From positions 12,418,464 to 12,482,463 of the forward strand of contig JAJVDF010000001.1 of the NCBI GenBank assembly GCA_022410635.1: a stretch of DNA of 64,000 nucleotides, written 5' to 3'. Shown here piece after piece: positions 35,225 to 46,520 of the stretch. Numbering within the stretch: position 1 is the stretch's first letter; the number at the start of each line of letters is the position of its first letter. The notes under the pieces were generated by a model. The model searched no databases. It was given only the letters and a program-made list of their open reading frames with translations, and was not told the origin of the DNA. This DNA is from Tretioscincus oriximinensis. Lineage: Eukaryota; Chordata; Lepidosauria; Squamata; Gymnophthalmidae. Position numbers and translations under genes: made by a program.

Positions 35225-36229
35225 TTAATTCACTTGTAGGTTGATCAGCTGTAATCCAGAATCTGAATTACATTCCATCTGATTCAGAAGGAGTGAAATG
35301 GTGGTGGGTGAAACAGCTAACTAACGTTCAGTTAGAAAATACCCTGAAGCACTAGGGAACAGTATTCAGATCTAAGGTAAATACGGAAAATCCCCGTGGA
35401 AGAATTACACAATCAGAATGGATACCAGGAGCAAAAATTGTGGTAGCAATGTTGGCAAAAGTCTCTCAGGTCTTTATCAAGAAAAACAGGGGGACAGATG
35501 TAGCCCACAGGATGCCTGCATTTGCCTGCATTCAGTAAATGAGTCCAAAGTCTTCCAGGAGTTATGGCAGTACCCGCACTATCTCATCTCCATGCCAATG
35601 TGTCCTTTCAGGTCAGAACTATCACCAATGCTGTTGCCTGGCAAATGGATATATGCCAGGATCTCAGCCTCACTCTTTGGCATGAAGTAACAATGTCAAA
35701 TCTTTAAAGTCCAGTCCAGAATTTGACACACACACACAGCTTCAGAATCTGAGAAACTCTGCAGCTGCTTTGGATTATTGTGAAACAAGACAGCAATATA
35801 TGAGAAAAGCTTTTCCAACGCAACCCCAAGCAGACAAAATCTTTCGTATGCTAGTTTGCTTTTTGGATACATTCACTTTGTCTTCTGGCACACTTAACCT
35901 ACAACAGCAAGGTTGCAGACCATGTGGCAGGAGGCCAATTTATATGGCAAGTAGCTCTTTCAAGCAGAAAGGAAAAGGGGCTCAGTTTGTCAAGGAGCCN
36001 ATGCTCTGCATATAAAACGCCACAGGTTCAATCCTAGTTTCTCCAATTAAAAGGAACCAAGAAAGGACATGTCCTAGCTAAGAAGACAGAAAGCCAGGAC
36101 AGATACACAGACATGCTCAACTAAGTTCAAAGCTTGTTATATTGAAATCCCCCCATCCTCTAAACCTTAAAGTAAATGGTGTATGGACTAAGGTCCCTTC
36201 TGCACTGGATCTTTTTTCAAGATTGTATT

Positions 36230-36710
36230 TCAGAATGGATGCCTTCAAGTTGAAGAGACAGCCAGGTTTCCTCTAACTACCATTTGCAGGGAGTTGAGAG
36301 AAGGTGAACATAAGAACATAAGAACATAAGAAGAGCCATACTGGACCAGGCCACAGCCCATCAAGTCCAGCATTCTGTGTCACACAGAGGCCCATCAGAT
36401 GCACCTGGGTAGTCTGAACAGAGGAAAGCAAAATATGCTCCTGTTCATGACTCCCTGCAAATGGTATTTCAAGAGTCCTGCCTGTTGCTCCATCCGGGAG
36501 GCGACATCCAGGCAACTATCCTAGTATCCATTTATACCCTTAGTGTCCATAAACCTGTCTAGTCCTGTCTTGAAACTATCCAAGCTTTGTCTTTTTTTTT
36601 GCTTGAGATGCCAAGAAGCAATTAGAGTGCCATTGTGGGACTGTAGAATGCAAAACTCGATGAGTTGTGGTCTGATTGTGCAGGGCTCCTCTTATGAAAT
36701 AGGGACCTGC
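36230..36710 (+). repeat. CR1-type LINE 3' region, split by another CR1 copy
   Basis: The left piece (36230-36305) is AGAATGGATGCCTTCAAGTT, ACCATTTGCAGGGAGTTGAG. The right piece (36590-36710) is GCTTGAGATGCCAAGAAGCA, ATTAGAGTGCCATTGTGGGA and GTGGTCTGATTGTGCAGGGC, ending CTCTTATG. The inverted copy at 36306-36588 sits between. Confidence 0.75.
36306..36588 (-). repeat. CR1-type LINE 3' end, inverted, inserted in an older CR1
   Basis: It opens with three GAACATAAGA units, the terminal microsatellite of this family in reverse. AGAGCCATACTGGACCAGGC, CATTCTGTGTCACACAGAGG and ACTCCCTGCAAATGG follow. CTGTTGCTCCATCCGGGAGG comes next, and the copy ends near GTCCTGTCTTGAAACTATCC. Confidence 0.85.
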
Positions 36711-36969
36711 CATCTGCATTACCATGAGGTATTAGCCACAGTAGAGGCCTAGTGCAGAAAAGACTTAACTGTGAAAAAAATGAACAGAAAGAGAATTATG
36801 GATTTCCCTTCTGCATGCTATTGTGGAATATGACAGACTCGTATGCTCTGTTTGCATAGGACACAGCATGATCCAGATTAAGGTACTGCTGGGTTGAAAT
36901 CAACTAGTCTAGAACACAAGATTAGGCAGAAGGGGTGGACCCATTTCAGCAGTGCCAAAATAATCTGCC

Positions 36970-37150
36970 AAAATGGGTTCCCTTGGAATTTCAATATCCC
37001 AATGCCCAAAGGACATCTTTTCTCATTTTGCCCTGCTTGTGCCTTAAGATCTTTAAAGAAGACCCTCCTGGCTGTATCATTATTCTCAGTAGCAGAGGAT
37101 TCTGTCCCAGAACATCTCCTTCTCACTTGGATTTTGCTGATCGATTCCCA
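36970..37150 (+). repeat. L2-type LINE fragment
   Basis: The order CCCAAAGGACATCTTTTCTC, CTTGTGCCTTAAGATCTTTA, AAGAAGACCCTCCTGGCTGT and ATCATTATTCTCAGTAGCAG resembles the L2 segment between the KAL..LGP region and the C-terminus (compare 12430-12520). It is decayed. Confidence 0.45.
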
Positions 37151-37744
37151 ATCCCAAATGTTGGGGGAACCTGTAAGTACCCTGCTGCTCATCTCCTTCC
37201 CTGCGTGTGAGCAAATAGCTGTAGTACGTTTGAGTTACTAACTTCATGTTTCATCAGACTCAGAATAGTCACAGCTGCTGCTCGGTCTCAGCAACAAAGC
37301 GTTACAACTTGCTGCAGAAGCTGCAGGCGCCGAAGTTTCCGTCTGATGCCTCCAACTCTCCTTCTCCCAGCTGAAGGGATAAAATGCTGCCCCACCACTT
37401 CCTGTCTCCTTTGCAGTTATTTGTGTTCATGTTGCACTTCATTACAGTCTGGGCCAAATACGGTTTCCTGATAGATGCTGCCAACCTGACTGCATCCTTG
37501 AAAAAGTCATTACTCTGGAAAGGGAGTACAAACAGCCAGGCAGGAGGGAGCTGGATAGTTTCCAAAGTCATTTGTGCCTTTACTAAAAGCAAAAGACGGA
37601 AAAAATCAAGCACAAAATATCCACCTTTTCATTAAAGCCAGTGTTGGAAATCATATGAGAATGTTGTTCATTTTATCCGATTTCCCACTCTTGCGGCATG
37701 CGAAATCTCATGCCATGGTGCTCAAGAAACCGATCTCCTGCTTG

Positions 37745-37895
37745 GTGATGCCACTTCCGGCACCTGCTTCCAGAAAGGACGCCACAGGGCCTGGAAGTGA
37801 CATCACAAATGATGTCACTTCCAGCCTCTGCTTCCAGAAAGGGCACACGCCATGATGTCACTTCTAGGCTGGGACTGGAAGTGACATCATCACGT
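37745..37895. repeat. Tandem and inverted GGAAGTGACATCA repeats; probable DNA-transposon remnant
   Basis: Two units of about 66 bp share GATG(C/T)CACTTCC(G/A)GC followed by TGCTTCCAGAAAGG. At the junction, GGAAGTGACATCA, CAAA, TGATGTCACTTCC form a perfect 13-bp inverted repeat. A further GGAAGTGACATCA closes the right side. I could not find clear outer ends. Confidence 0.6.
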
Positions 37896-38000
37896 TTTGC
37901 GACCGCTGTCCAAAATTTTCAGGCTCAGGGCCCACAAATTGCCAGCCCCAACACTCCCAACACTGTTTTCAACCGGTAGGGCCACTAAGTGGCAGGAGAA

Positions 38001-38168
38001 GATAGTACCTATTACCTACTTGTGATTGCTCATGTTCAAATAGCTAGGTCAGCTGAAGCTAAGGCCAGTAGAGGGTGCTTAATCCTCTCTATGGCAGAAA
38101 CATGCCCCTCCCCCAAACAAATGACCTTTTTTTTTAAAGGCCTGTTCTTAATCGCTGCACCACCAGGC
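38001..38168 (-). repeat. tRNA-like SINE (family B), fragment
   Basis: TAGTACCTATTACCTACTTG, CAAATAGCTAGGTCAGCTGA and GGCCAGTAGAGGGTGCTTAA match the middle of the family. The right end is decayed. Confidence 0.55.
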
Positions 38169-38376
38169 CTCCCAAGAGGAGTGAGAAGGTTTTTGTGGTT
38201 TTTTTTAATATCTTATAGCCTTTTTCTGCACCAGGCCTTTTTCCAGATTATCATTTCTCACAATTAAAACGTATCAGTCATATGTTAGTGAAGATTAAAG
38301 GAGGCTCTAGTTGGGTCCTTGCTGTATTCTCTACTAGCATGTAGATGACAAGTTCCTATTTTATTCTAAGATATAA

Positions 38377-39128
38377 TCCTATACTATAAAGCCCAAATGT
38401 GCCGACACACCACGATGCCATTTTGCTTACAGTCCACTGGCCCATTTGAACAGTCGCAGCAAGAGAGCGACAGTGGGGTCATTAAAGGATTGTGCCCTTA
38501 GGCACAGCCCCACCCGATACCAGGCATGGATCTCCAGTCCTGGCAGGAGCCAGGAAGGCCCCTGCCAGACAAAACCCTCCCCCTGCCTCCTCCCTGACCT
38601 ACGCCCAATCCCTACCACTGCCAGTCCAGGACGGAGGGAGGAGGCAGGGACAGGGGGCGTGGACGACGTGACTGCCTACTGCTTGCTCTTGCCTGCCCCT
38701 TCATACCAGAGTAGGTCCAAGTCTCCAACTTCCATTGCTGAAAAACACCAAAAAAACCTTCAGGTGCTCCCAGTAATGGAGCCCAGGAATCAGGCCTGCT
38801 CTTGCCCTCCTCCCATGCCCCACTCCAACCACCCTTCCCTGGCTGCACCCCTCTCCTTGTCCCCCACCCCAGTGCTACCCCTTCACTCTTCCCCTTATTG
38901 CCATCTGAGAAGGAAAAGTAGAAAGGAGAACCCCAAAGCAGCAGCTGCCATGTCCTGCTGGCTGCTTTGGGTCTACAGCCTCCGCTCACCCTCCTCTTGT
39001 CCCCACCCCTGCCCACTTCCCCCTGACCAGATGTCCAGTCTGCATGGGGATTCAAAAGCTCCCATGTCCATTAATGAACTCCACGCAAAGCGCACAGACC
39101 CTGCAGAGGTTCCCAGCCTGGAACAGGT
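38377..39128 (+). other. GC-rich segment with an 852-bp open frame; not recognised
   Basis: A frame runs from 38446 to 39297 (283 codons). It is rich in Pro, Ser and Arg, and its last 60 codons are the Glu/Arg/Gly read-out of the purine tract. It has no domain and no splice-site support. The mirrored frame on the other strand is also open, which is expected of GC-rich, stop-poor DNA. I do not think it is a gene. The start TCCTATACTATAAAGCCCAA recalls Helitron 5' ends, a weak hint. Confidence 0.3.
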
Positions 39129-39541
39129 AGGTGTGGGAGGAGGGGAGGGGGGAATGAAGAAGAAGAGGAGGGGGGAAAGGAGGAATAGAGGGGAGGGGGA
39201 GAGAGGAGAGAAGGAAGAGAGGGGTGGGAGAGAGGAGGAAGAGAAGGGAGAGGAAGGGGAGGGGGAGATTGGAGGAGGGAGAGGGGAGGAAGCATAGAGA
39301 AAGACAGGGAGTAAGAGAGAGGATGGGAGGATAGAGGAAGAGAAGAAGAACAAGGGAGGAAGGAAAGAAGGGAGGGAGAGAGGATGGGAGGAAAGAATAA
39401 AGACAAAAAAAAGAGGAGGAGGAGAGAAAAAAGAGAAGAAAACAAACGAGTAGAAGAAAAGAGAACAAGAAGGGAGGGAGAGAGGATGGGAGGAAAGAAA
39501 AAAGAACAGAAAAAGAGGAGAAGGAGGAGGTGGAGAAGAAT
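39129..39541. repeat. Polypurine tract, about 410 bp
   Basis: The plus strand is almost pure A/G, mixing GGGAGGA, GAGAGGA and GAAGAA units with rare T or C interruptions. Several GGGAGAGAGGATGGGAGGAA segments recur in tandem (near 39316, 39379 and 39475). Such DNA can adopt triplex structure. It ends in GAAGAATT. Confidence 0.93.
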
Positions 39542-39599
39542 TATGCCCACTGCCTAGAGCCCACTGTATCTCTAAGGCAGGGGGCTCAATTCCACTAGT

Positions 39600-41520
39600 C
39601 AAGAATGAGTGCAGAAAGGGCCTTAATGCATAAAGAAGCTTTCCTTAAAGAGAAAGAAAATTGAGGGGATACTTAGGGTTCCCATCTAAAAACAAGATAG
39701 AACTGTAGACCTTGAATTAGTGTAAAAAAATGATTTTCCTCTCAGATGCAGAATGCATTAGAAGCCGCACCTGGTGAAAATTCCGTGTGCCTGTAACCAT
39801 TAAAGGTCCAAAGCTCTATCCTGGATTTCAGGCAGGAACGCTAGATATACAAAATCTATTTCTTTAAATATTTTTTTAAAAAAAATGCCAAAAAAGGTTT
39901 TAACAAAAGAGGAAACTATTAAGGAATACATAATAATTCACAAATGTAGGAACAGCTTGACCCAGCAATAAGATTCTGTTATTCTCTCCAGGGACTGAGA
40001 ATAGGAACAAATTTTAATCTTGGCAGTTCTTCATATGAAGAAACTTTTAAATGTACCTTGGGTTGGACAAAGCAACATATACATTGAGTTCTGAAAGTGG
40101 GGCAGTGACAAAGGTTATTTCTTATCCGTCCATGTAATATATTTGGTGATCCATTGAACAGTGGTAGGCTATTCTTCCCCTATCTTGTACATTGATTTGT
40201 AAACTAAGATATAAGTAAGGGAAGAGTTAAGAATCCTCTCTGCAGGTTCTCTCAGGGAGCCCATCTTCTTCTCTTGTCCATGTAGAAGTTAAGAAGGGGA
40301 ATTTGGCCCCCGGAATCCCCATTGGAAGGTGGTAGAAAAACTGGTTTCAAAATAAAGGTTGCCACAACCATGATGTTTTCTAAAGGACAAAGAAATACAT
40401 GAATGGCTCACAGATTAAAGCTACAGGACAACGTGGGCAGCATGAAGTAGCTTTTTGAAAATGGAGTTCTATGTGATTTTACTTCCCATAATTCTTACCA
40501 GAGTCTTCAGATCTCCTACCTTATGAGAGAGAAGGAAAAGGAGAACTCAGGCCATCTTGCTTTCAAATCAGGATTGACTCCTTGTTGATTGCATAGGCAT
40601 CTCTATAAGCATCTCTAGACAGTTTTCATGTCAGAGATACAAAAGTGGTTTGCCATTATCTGCTTCCAAGGATAGGATGGAGAATAGACTGGTACCTTTG
40701 CTCTCCAGGAAGATTTGCTCTTCTGGTAACCCCATCATTGGGTTATAGTCACCCTCAGTTTCCATGGGCATCTCTATGCAACCTTCTGACAGAGATACAA
40801 AAGTAATTTGTGTTGCCTACTTCAGGGGAGAGGATGAAGATTGAACCAGTGCCCCTCTATTTTAAAGGCAATTTGCAGCCATTTCCACAGGTCATTTAGC
40901 TCTACTTTAACATCAACAATGTAAGAGTAGGAAGGACAACAGCTTCCATTCAGCAGTCTGTTAAATTTGTGGTCTGTTAAATTGCATGCTGGAGTTGCCC
41001 AACCCACCTTCAAGCTCAGTCATCATTTCAGAAAACACTTGTAGTGAAAAACAGCAACTTTATCAGGGCCAGTAGCCATTTTCCCAGCAACTATAACCCA
41101 CTCTGTCCTAAAAGGAAACACACTAATAGACCAGATCATTTGGGGAAATTTAAAATGATAAAACAATGACCCTCTGTTATGTCATGAATGGGACTGAAAA
41201 ATAGGGAGGCAATTTAATAGAGTTCACAGTTATATTTGCTCAGTCATTACACAATATGAGTTTTTTCATACTTTTCTGAGAACCATTCCCATTCACTGAC
41301 TAGAGGGCTGATTTCTGTCTTTTGAATTTCACCAGGCAGAAGTATTCATGCTTTTAGTCCAAGAGCAGGAAATGCAAAACTACATTCCAACAGGTGATCA
41401 GATAATTAGCCAAACTAGGGAAAGAAAACCTTTAAAAATCAGGTGTGTCTCTTTATTGACCATTTTATATAAAGCTGGCCACCCTGTGGTATTCTATGCT
41501 TTTTGTGTATTCTACATGCC
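39600..41520. other. Intronic stretch upstream of the Tc1-like element; no recognised feature
   Basis: Two similar segments near 40590-40650 and 40765-40820 (both with GGCATCTCTAT, CAGAGATACAAAAGT) form an imperfect direct repeat of unknown family. Confidence 0.4.
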
Positions 41521-41528
41521 TGAATAAG

Positions 41529-41612
41529 TATACCGCTCAAAGCATTTAAGGGATCACTTTAACATATACTGTTATGTTAAAGTGTTCCCTTAATTGTTTT
41601 GAGCAGTATATA
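41529..41612. mobile_element. Miniature Tc1-like element, almost all terminal repeat
   Basis: The ends TATACCGCTCAAAGCATTTA and TAATTGTTTTGAGCAGTATA are inverted repeats of about 37 bp, with an 8-10 bp centre. CTGCTCAAAA...AAGGGAACACTTTAA is the terminal motif of a widespread vertebrate Tc1 family. TA dinucleotides flank it. It lies about 400 bp from coding exon 2, in intron 2. Confidence 0.82.
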
Positions 41613-42017
41613 TGTCATGTGACATGTAGAGATCTGGAATACAATTTTTGCCCTTTCTGTTGGATTATTTCCACATTACAGGAGTGATTGTGAGTTACAT
41701 AAAAGCAGCCCATACAGGGTAAGTTTAAAGGAAGTTTAGAAATGTTTTGGAGTAAAGCAGTTAGCAATGTGAATGTTCTCTTCTTGCTAACTGCTTATAC
41801 TGTTCCCCTGTCAAATTGATTGCACTGTCTTTTTGAACCCACGATGGCCATCATCTTCCATGCAACTTAGATAGCTGACTCTTATTAACTTTGGATTGTA
41901 ATTGTGAATGTTTTACGCAGAAGCAGAGGAAAAGTACTTCAGTTTATTTCATTAATTTAACCTTTGGCCATCACAGTGACAGAGAAAATGGATTGTTTTA
42001 TTAAATATGAAACTTAC

Positions 42018-43196
42018 TGCACTGCTACAAGGGATATCCTTCACTTTAAGCCATGCCAAATCCAGTGTGCCTTCACCCCTATAGCAGGACTGCAATCTTT
42101 CTTTGATGCGGTCATTTATCCTTTTCAGTACAAAAATGCAGAGAGCCGATTCATCCAATGATTTCATTTTCCTCTTTTGCCCCTTGGAGAAGACGGTGAA
42201 GAGAATGTCATCCTCTGGCCTGACCCCCAATGACCGGGCCAAAATAGCTCCTGCCTTGGACAAGTAGGCTGCCTGAAGCAATCGGTATTCCACGCCATTC
42301 TTTTCACATCCAATNGGCATTTCAACATATGAGTTAAAGGCTGTGTCTTCTTTGCACAGGCGGACCAGCTTGGAGGTGTAGACTTGCTCCTTGGTGGTGG
42401 AACCAGGTGGGGAAATCATCTCAGGTTGGAGAGTCAGAAAATAGACATAATTTCCACTGCTGAATCCATAGATATAATAGATATCGAAATCAGGGATAAT
42501 AGTGAAGGTGTCAGATGGAATTTTTATCATGGAGGCCACAAATTCATCATGGAAGACATAAGCAAACATCCCCTCTGCCTCAGAGTTCCTTGGGAGTTTC
42601 CTGCTGGAGATTGTGGGGAAATATTCAGGCTTACCATCTACAGCAGTTGCAATGAAGAGCTTATCATCCATGTTGTTGTAAGAAACGATCACTCCAAAAA
42701 CCGATCCACTCTCATTCACACCAGACAAGTAGTGCTCCTTGTTATGAAAGGGTTCTCCAAGCTTGAATAGATCATCCAATCGCAAAAGTTTGCAAATACC
42801 TTGGTAGAGGCTGCCACAGGCAATTAATCTGTTCTCTTTATAATCTATGAGAAGCATTTTGTTGATGTTATTCATAGTGGTCAACTGTTCATTGCATGGT
42901 TGGACCAGTTTAGGGGGATAACAGTTGGGATTGTCCGTATCAGGGCCAGTCTGGTGAGATGTCAGTTTCTCCAAATCACTGGAAAGTTTGTAGATCCAGT
43001 TGACAGCCCCTAAATAAAGGTTCCCTTTCCTCTCATCTACCACTAAGTGGTTAAAGTTAACATCAGGTGTCTCTGCAGTGTAATTGAGGAAAGTTCTCTT
43101 TGGATGGGTGGAATGCTGCCTTGCCGTGGAAGGCAATGTAGTCGAGCAAAGGAGAAGGTGTAAGAAAAGGTTCCATCTCCACATATCTTCCAACAT
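42018..43196 (-). CDS. PLXNA4: Plexin-A4, first coding exon (exon 2): signal peptide and most of the sema domain
   Basis: Plexin-A4 is a single-pass receptor on neurons. With neuropilins, or directly, it transmits class 3 and class 6 semaphorin signals that repel axons. The exon encodes 393 residues. Residues 1-25 form a signal peptide: a short charged start, then a Leu-rich core around LFLHLLL. The sema domain follows, with plexin-A hallmarks such as the NCYPP and QPCNE cysteines near 90-100, MLLIDYKENRLIACGSLYQG, FIATAVDGKPEYFPTISSRK, IPSDTFTIIPDFDIYY and RLLQAAYLSKAG. Wording such as LVVDERKGNLYLGAVN and KGQKRKMKSLDESALC fits A4 better than A1, A2 or A3. I chose the start at 43196 because it precedes the signal peptide and has A at -3; a second Met lies at residue 5. 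The exon ends in ...CSSA, followed directly by a GTAAGT donor (42017-42012), so the junction is phase 0. One ambiguous base falls at 42315. There is no frameshift or stop. The N-terminal 40 residues are the most divergent part, as is usual for plexins. Confidence 0.96.
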
Positions 43197-43302
43197 GGTT
43201 ACAAAAAATGTTTCTGTATTCCTAAAGTTGAGAGGGTAGAAATGTTCTGGCTAGAATATTCAGAAGGCCGGTCTTGTTGTTGGTTCTGTAATGTGGCTTT
43301 CC
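43197..43302 (-). other. PLXNA4: Probable 5' UTR part of PLXNA4 exon 2
   Basis: Reading the minus strand toward the start codon, a run of pyrimidines ends in CCTAG at about 43303. This is a good splice acceptor about 106 bases before the ATG. In vertebrate PLXNA4 the first exon is non-coding and the first coding exon begins with a short UTR stretch, which fits. A weaker acceptor (CTTTAG) lies nearer the ATG. The boundary is inferred; a transcript would settle it. Confidence 0.55.
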
Positions 43303-45335
43303 CTAGGAAGGTATGACAGAAAGAAAAAAATAGATTATTGAAAAGTCTATTCCCTTCTTCCTCCTTCAAGAGCTCTGCCTTCATCAGGAGAAGTCTATTT
43401 AATTGCTAATCCTCACCTTTTAATTTCCACACTGAGACTTGCATAAAGAGAGCACCTTTGAATAGAGAGATGCTAAGACAGAACAAATACCCAAGCTTGT
43501 GTCAAAACAGCAGAAAACACTACGAAAGCTGCCATGAACAGGCAAAGGTCCATATCAAACACATCCCCATGTTCCTGTCTACTACCAATAGTAGCATGAA
43601 TGTTAAAACCAAGGAAGTGAAAATTAAAATTAAAATGTTTTCTTTTTCTGGCGTCTCCCAACAGTTAAACCTTCATGTTCACCCATCAATCCATTCCAAA
43701 TATCAAGCTTTTCCCAAATGTCCCTTATTCTATCCCCTTTGAACCACACATAAGAAAAGAAGAAGAAACAAGTTTAATTAAAAATGCTTCTCTGGCAGTC
43801 CACTGGCATGGCAGTGTCAAGATCTGAAGTAGAAATTTCCTAATGCTGATTTGAGGTCCATCTTGGGCTGTCTGGTCCAATCCATACTCCATCCATTGTG
43901 AACAGTACCTACTAGCTAGTTCTAATACTAAACAAACATTTGGATTACACCCATCCGTTGAACCAAGTTTAGAGTAATACATCACCGTAAATGGATTAAC
44001 ATTTCACTTCCAAAGTAGATTTAGAAGATGATGCCAAAAGTAAGCTTAGAGCACAATTATGCATGCCAGAGCATTAATGCATGCCAGGAGTGTGATGGTA
44101 CACAAGAGCTCACATGGCACTGTCTTTGTCCCTTGAAGATCTTGAAAATATGTGAACAGTTTAAGAAAACAAAGATATCTTCCTAAGTATGACTCTGAAA
44201 GTTTCAGCTTTCATTCATCAGTTCACCCACACAATTCTAATAATAGTACAGACTTCCATTCAAATGAATGCATAGAACATAGTAGTGAGGGATAAGGGCT
44301 TAATGGGTTATCTTAAAATGAAAGCTTAATGGGTTATCTTAAACATAGGTGCGATTTAGAGCAATAAGATCAGTGGAAAAAAAACAGGGAAGACAGATTT
44401 GAATCTAGGAGGAAATTCTTAACAAGCCCATTGGGTTTAAGAGGAGCAAAGGACACAGAAAAGGAAAAAAAAAGGGGGGGGGGTTAAGATTAGGAGCTGG
44501 AAATCCTGTGCTTTCAGAGTAAAATACACAGGGTTGGCCCTAGAGTCTTTGTCAGTGCAAGGGACATTGACTTTCATGTGTGGAGGGAATGTCACTAATA
44601 AGCATTTATTGGAACCTTACATATGCAAAAATGATAAATATATCTATATTTGGGGTCCTGGTACTACGTTTGTTAAAAATGTATTCAAATTGTATTCAAA
44701 TAAATAAAATGGCAGTTATACCATGCTTTATTGGATAAAATGTTCTCAGTTGCTAGAAAAACAATAGCAGCAAACTGGAAGCTTGAAGGACCTCCTGTAC
44801 TTACCTAATGTGTGGACACTAGCAACGTCAGGCAATGGCATAGTCTGCTCTAGCATCCAATTGACTGGCCTCTATCCCAGAATTATAGTTCAATTTTATT
44901 ATTTTTACGGCCGAACCATTGAAATGACTTATTACTTTGGGATGTCTTCCTTTAATATGTTTCTAATAGAACAATGTTTGTACCATCAAATTATGACCCC
45001 TGAGAGTCTAGCCAAAGAGTGAAGTGATAGATTTGTTCTCTATATATTGGCACCAAATGAAGACATACTGTAAGTTAGGGTTACCACCAAAAAAGAAGCA
45101 TGCATTTGCAGCTTTAATGGATACAGAAGACAGGGATCTTCACCAGGTAAAGCTTATAATGCTTTCAGCATCCAAAAATGCTTTTCTAAACCCAGTAGAG
45201 CTGCAAATTTCTATTCAAAGTTATTGTGGTAATCCTACCATCGGTCGCCACCATCTTGTTATTGAAATCATGTTTTGTTGTGTGTTAGACTTGTCGCTCT
45301 ATATTGTGCTGAAGAATTAAATACAATTATTAAAA

Positions 45336-45368
45336 AGGGATAATGAGGATGAGGATGAGGATGGATAA
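45336..45368. repeat. GATGAG hexanucleotide-type repeat
   Basis: GGATAATGAGGATGAGGATG continues with about four GATGAG units. Confidence 0.85.
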
Positions 45369-46179
45369 GAACTGGTAAACAGAGCTGGAAAAGTAAGGTA
45401 AGAGGGCCTTCTCTGTGTCAACCAACTGGATTTGGATGAGCCTTCTGATGGAGAAACACAAGGTGTCAACTCCACATGGTTTCTAGCATTTGATTAAAAC
45501 TTATCTGCTCATCCAAGCCTTTGATTCTTAATTCCTGAAAATAATATTACCAGAAAACGAGGGAAGGAAATTGGATGAGTATATTTTTATCATGTTTCAT
45601 CACTCATTTTTGTCATCGTAGGGCACTGAGATATAAAGAGTGGCTACAAATGATATGAATAAAAAAGTATATGGGACTTTTGCCATATAGGACCTACAGA
45701 CCATCTAGGTCAATCCTGTGTTTCACTAGCCAATTGCATATTTATTTGTTTGTTGGTTTTTCATGTTTAAAATTTGTAACTCGTCTTTCACCACAAGTTC
45801 CCGAGTGGGTAAAAAAAGAAAAAGATTGAAAGTACAAATTATTAAAACACATTCAAATTAAAATCCTCCCCCCCTCTCCTTGACTCACCCCTCCCTTCAC
45901 TGCAGAATAAAAACTCAGAGAGCTAAGAATCAAAGGTCTGGACAAAGAGTGCTAAAAACTAGATAATAGAGTCTGGGGGCCACCATGAAACAGGGCTTCC
46001 TGCTTGTCTTATTCTTTGCAGCTCTGAAAGAGAAGGANCTACAAGAAAGCTTTCTGAAGATCTTAATGCATGGGCAGATCTATCGAAGCCTCTGAGCCAG
46101 GTATAAGCTTCCTACCTGCCCTGATCTGGCCAAGCATAATACAGATTTTGGCAAGAAGGACTCAACTCTGCTCATCAGA

Positions 46180-46520
46180 TATTGACTGAATGTGAAGGGA
46201 CTGCCAAGCTTTCTCGCTGTGTCCCAGGCAGAGCATCATTCAAAGCATAAAACATTGTGTGTTTCCACAAAGCTTATGGCTCCTATCCGAGAACAGTGAA
46301 ATTACAGCATCTCAGAAGAAGAAGAAAAAAAGCAAACAGCTAATTTGATAGCAATACCCAGCCTATCATCACACAGGACTCCAAAGAGAGTGATTAAAAG
46401 CAAACACGAAGGAAACAAAAGATAAAGAGGAAGCCAAAATGAGGCTGGAGGCTCAGAATTCTGCCGCTTTGTTTATTTCCAGACTAAACTCATGCCAACT
46501 TCGCATGGCAGCATGAAAAA
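46180..46520. other. Unique stretch; possible conserved non-coding element
   Basis: I see no repeat. It has dense short motifs such as AGCTAATTTGAT, GTGATTAAAAGC and TTTGTTTATTTCC (forkhead-like). A regulatory role is inferred from composition only. Confidence 0.22.

Larger units (their letters stand above)
25157..42017 (-). other. PLXNA4: PLXNA4 intron 2 (complete)
   Basis: The intron is bounded by a GTAAGT donor at 42017 and a TGCAG acceptor at 25157, is about 16.9 kb long, and is phase 0. It holds the richest cluster of LINE coding remnants in the window (27-32 kb), nested SINE and CR1 copies (34-36.7 kb) and a long polypurine tract (39.1-39.5 kb). It contains no second host gene that I can recognise. 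Confidence 0.9.

Noticed and set aside
36306..36335. Short direct repeats of GAACATAAGA considered as a CRISPR-like array
   Set aside because: They are the terminal microsatellite of a CR1 LINE in a vertebrate intron, with no spacers.
36878..37241. Overlapping frames of about 100 codons on both strands
   Set aside because: The region resembles a decayed L2 segment, and the frames have no conserved motif.
38446..39297. 283-codon plus-strand open frame
   Set aside because: Low-complexity composition, long overlapping open frames on the other strand, a C-terminus that is only the purine tract translated, no domain and no splice context.
38973..39602. Minus-strand frames of 138-209 codons rich in Ser, Pro, Leu and Phe
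   Set aside because: They are read-outs of the complementary pyrimidine tract in several frames at once.
42384..42770. 128-codon plus-strand frame
   Set aside because: A shadow of the PLXNA4 coding exon on the opposite strand.
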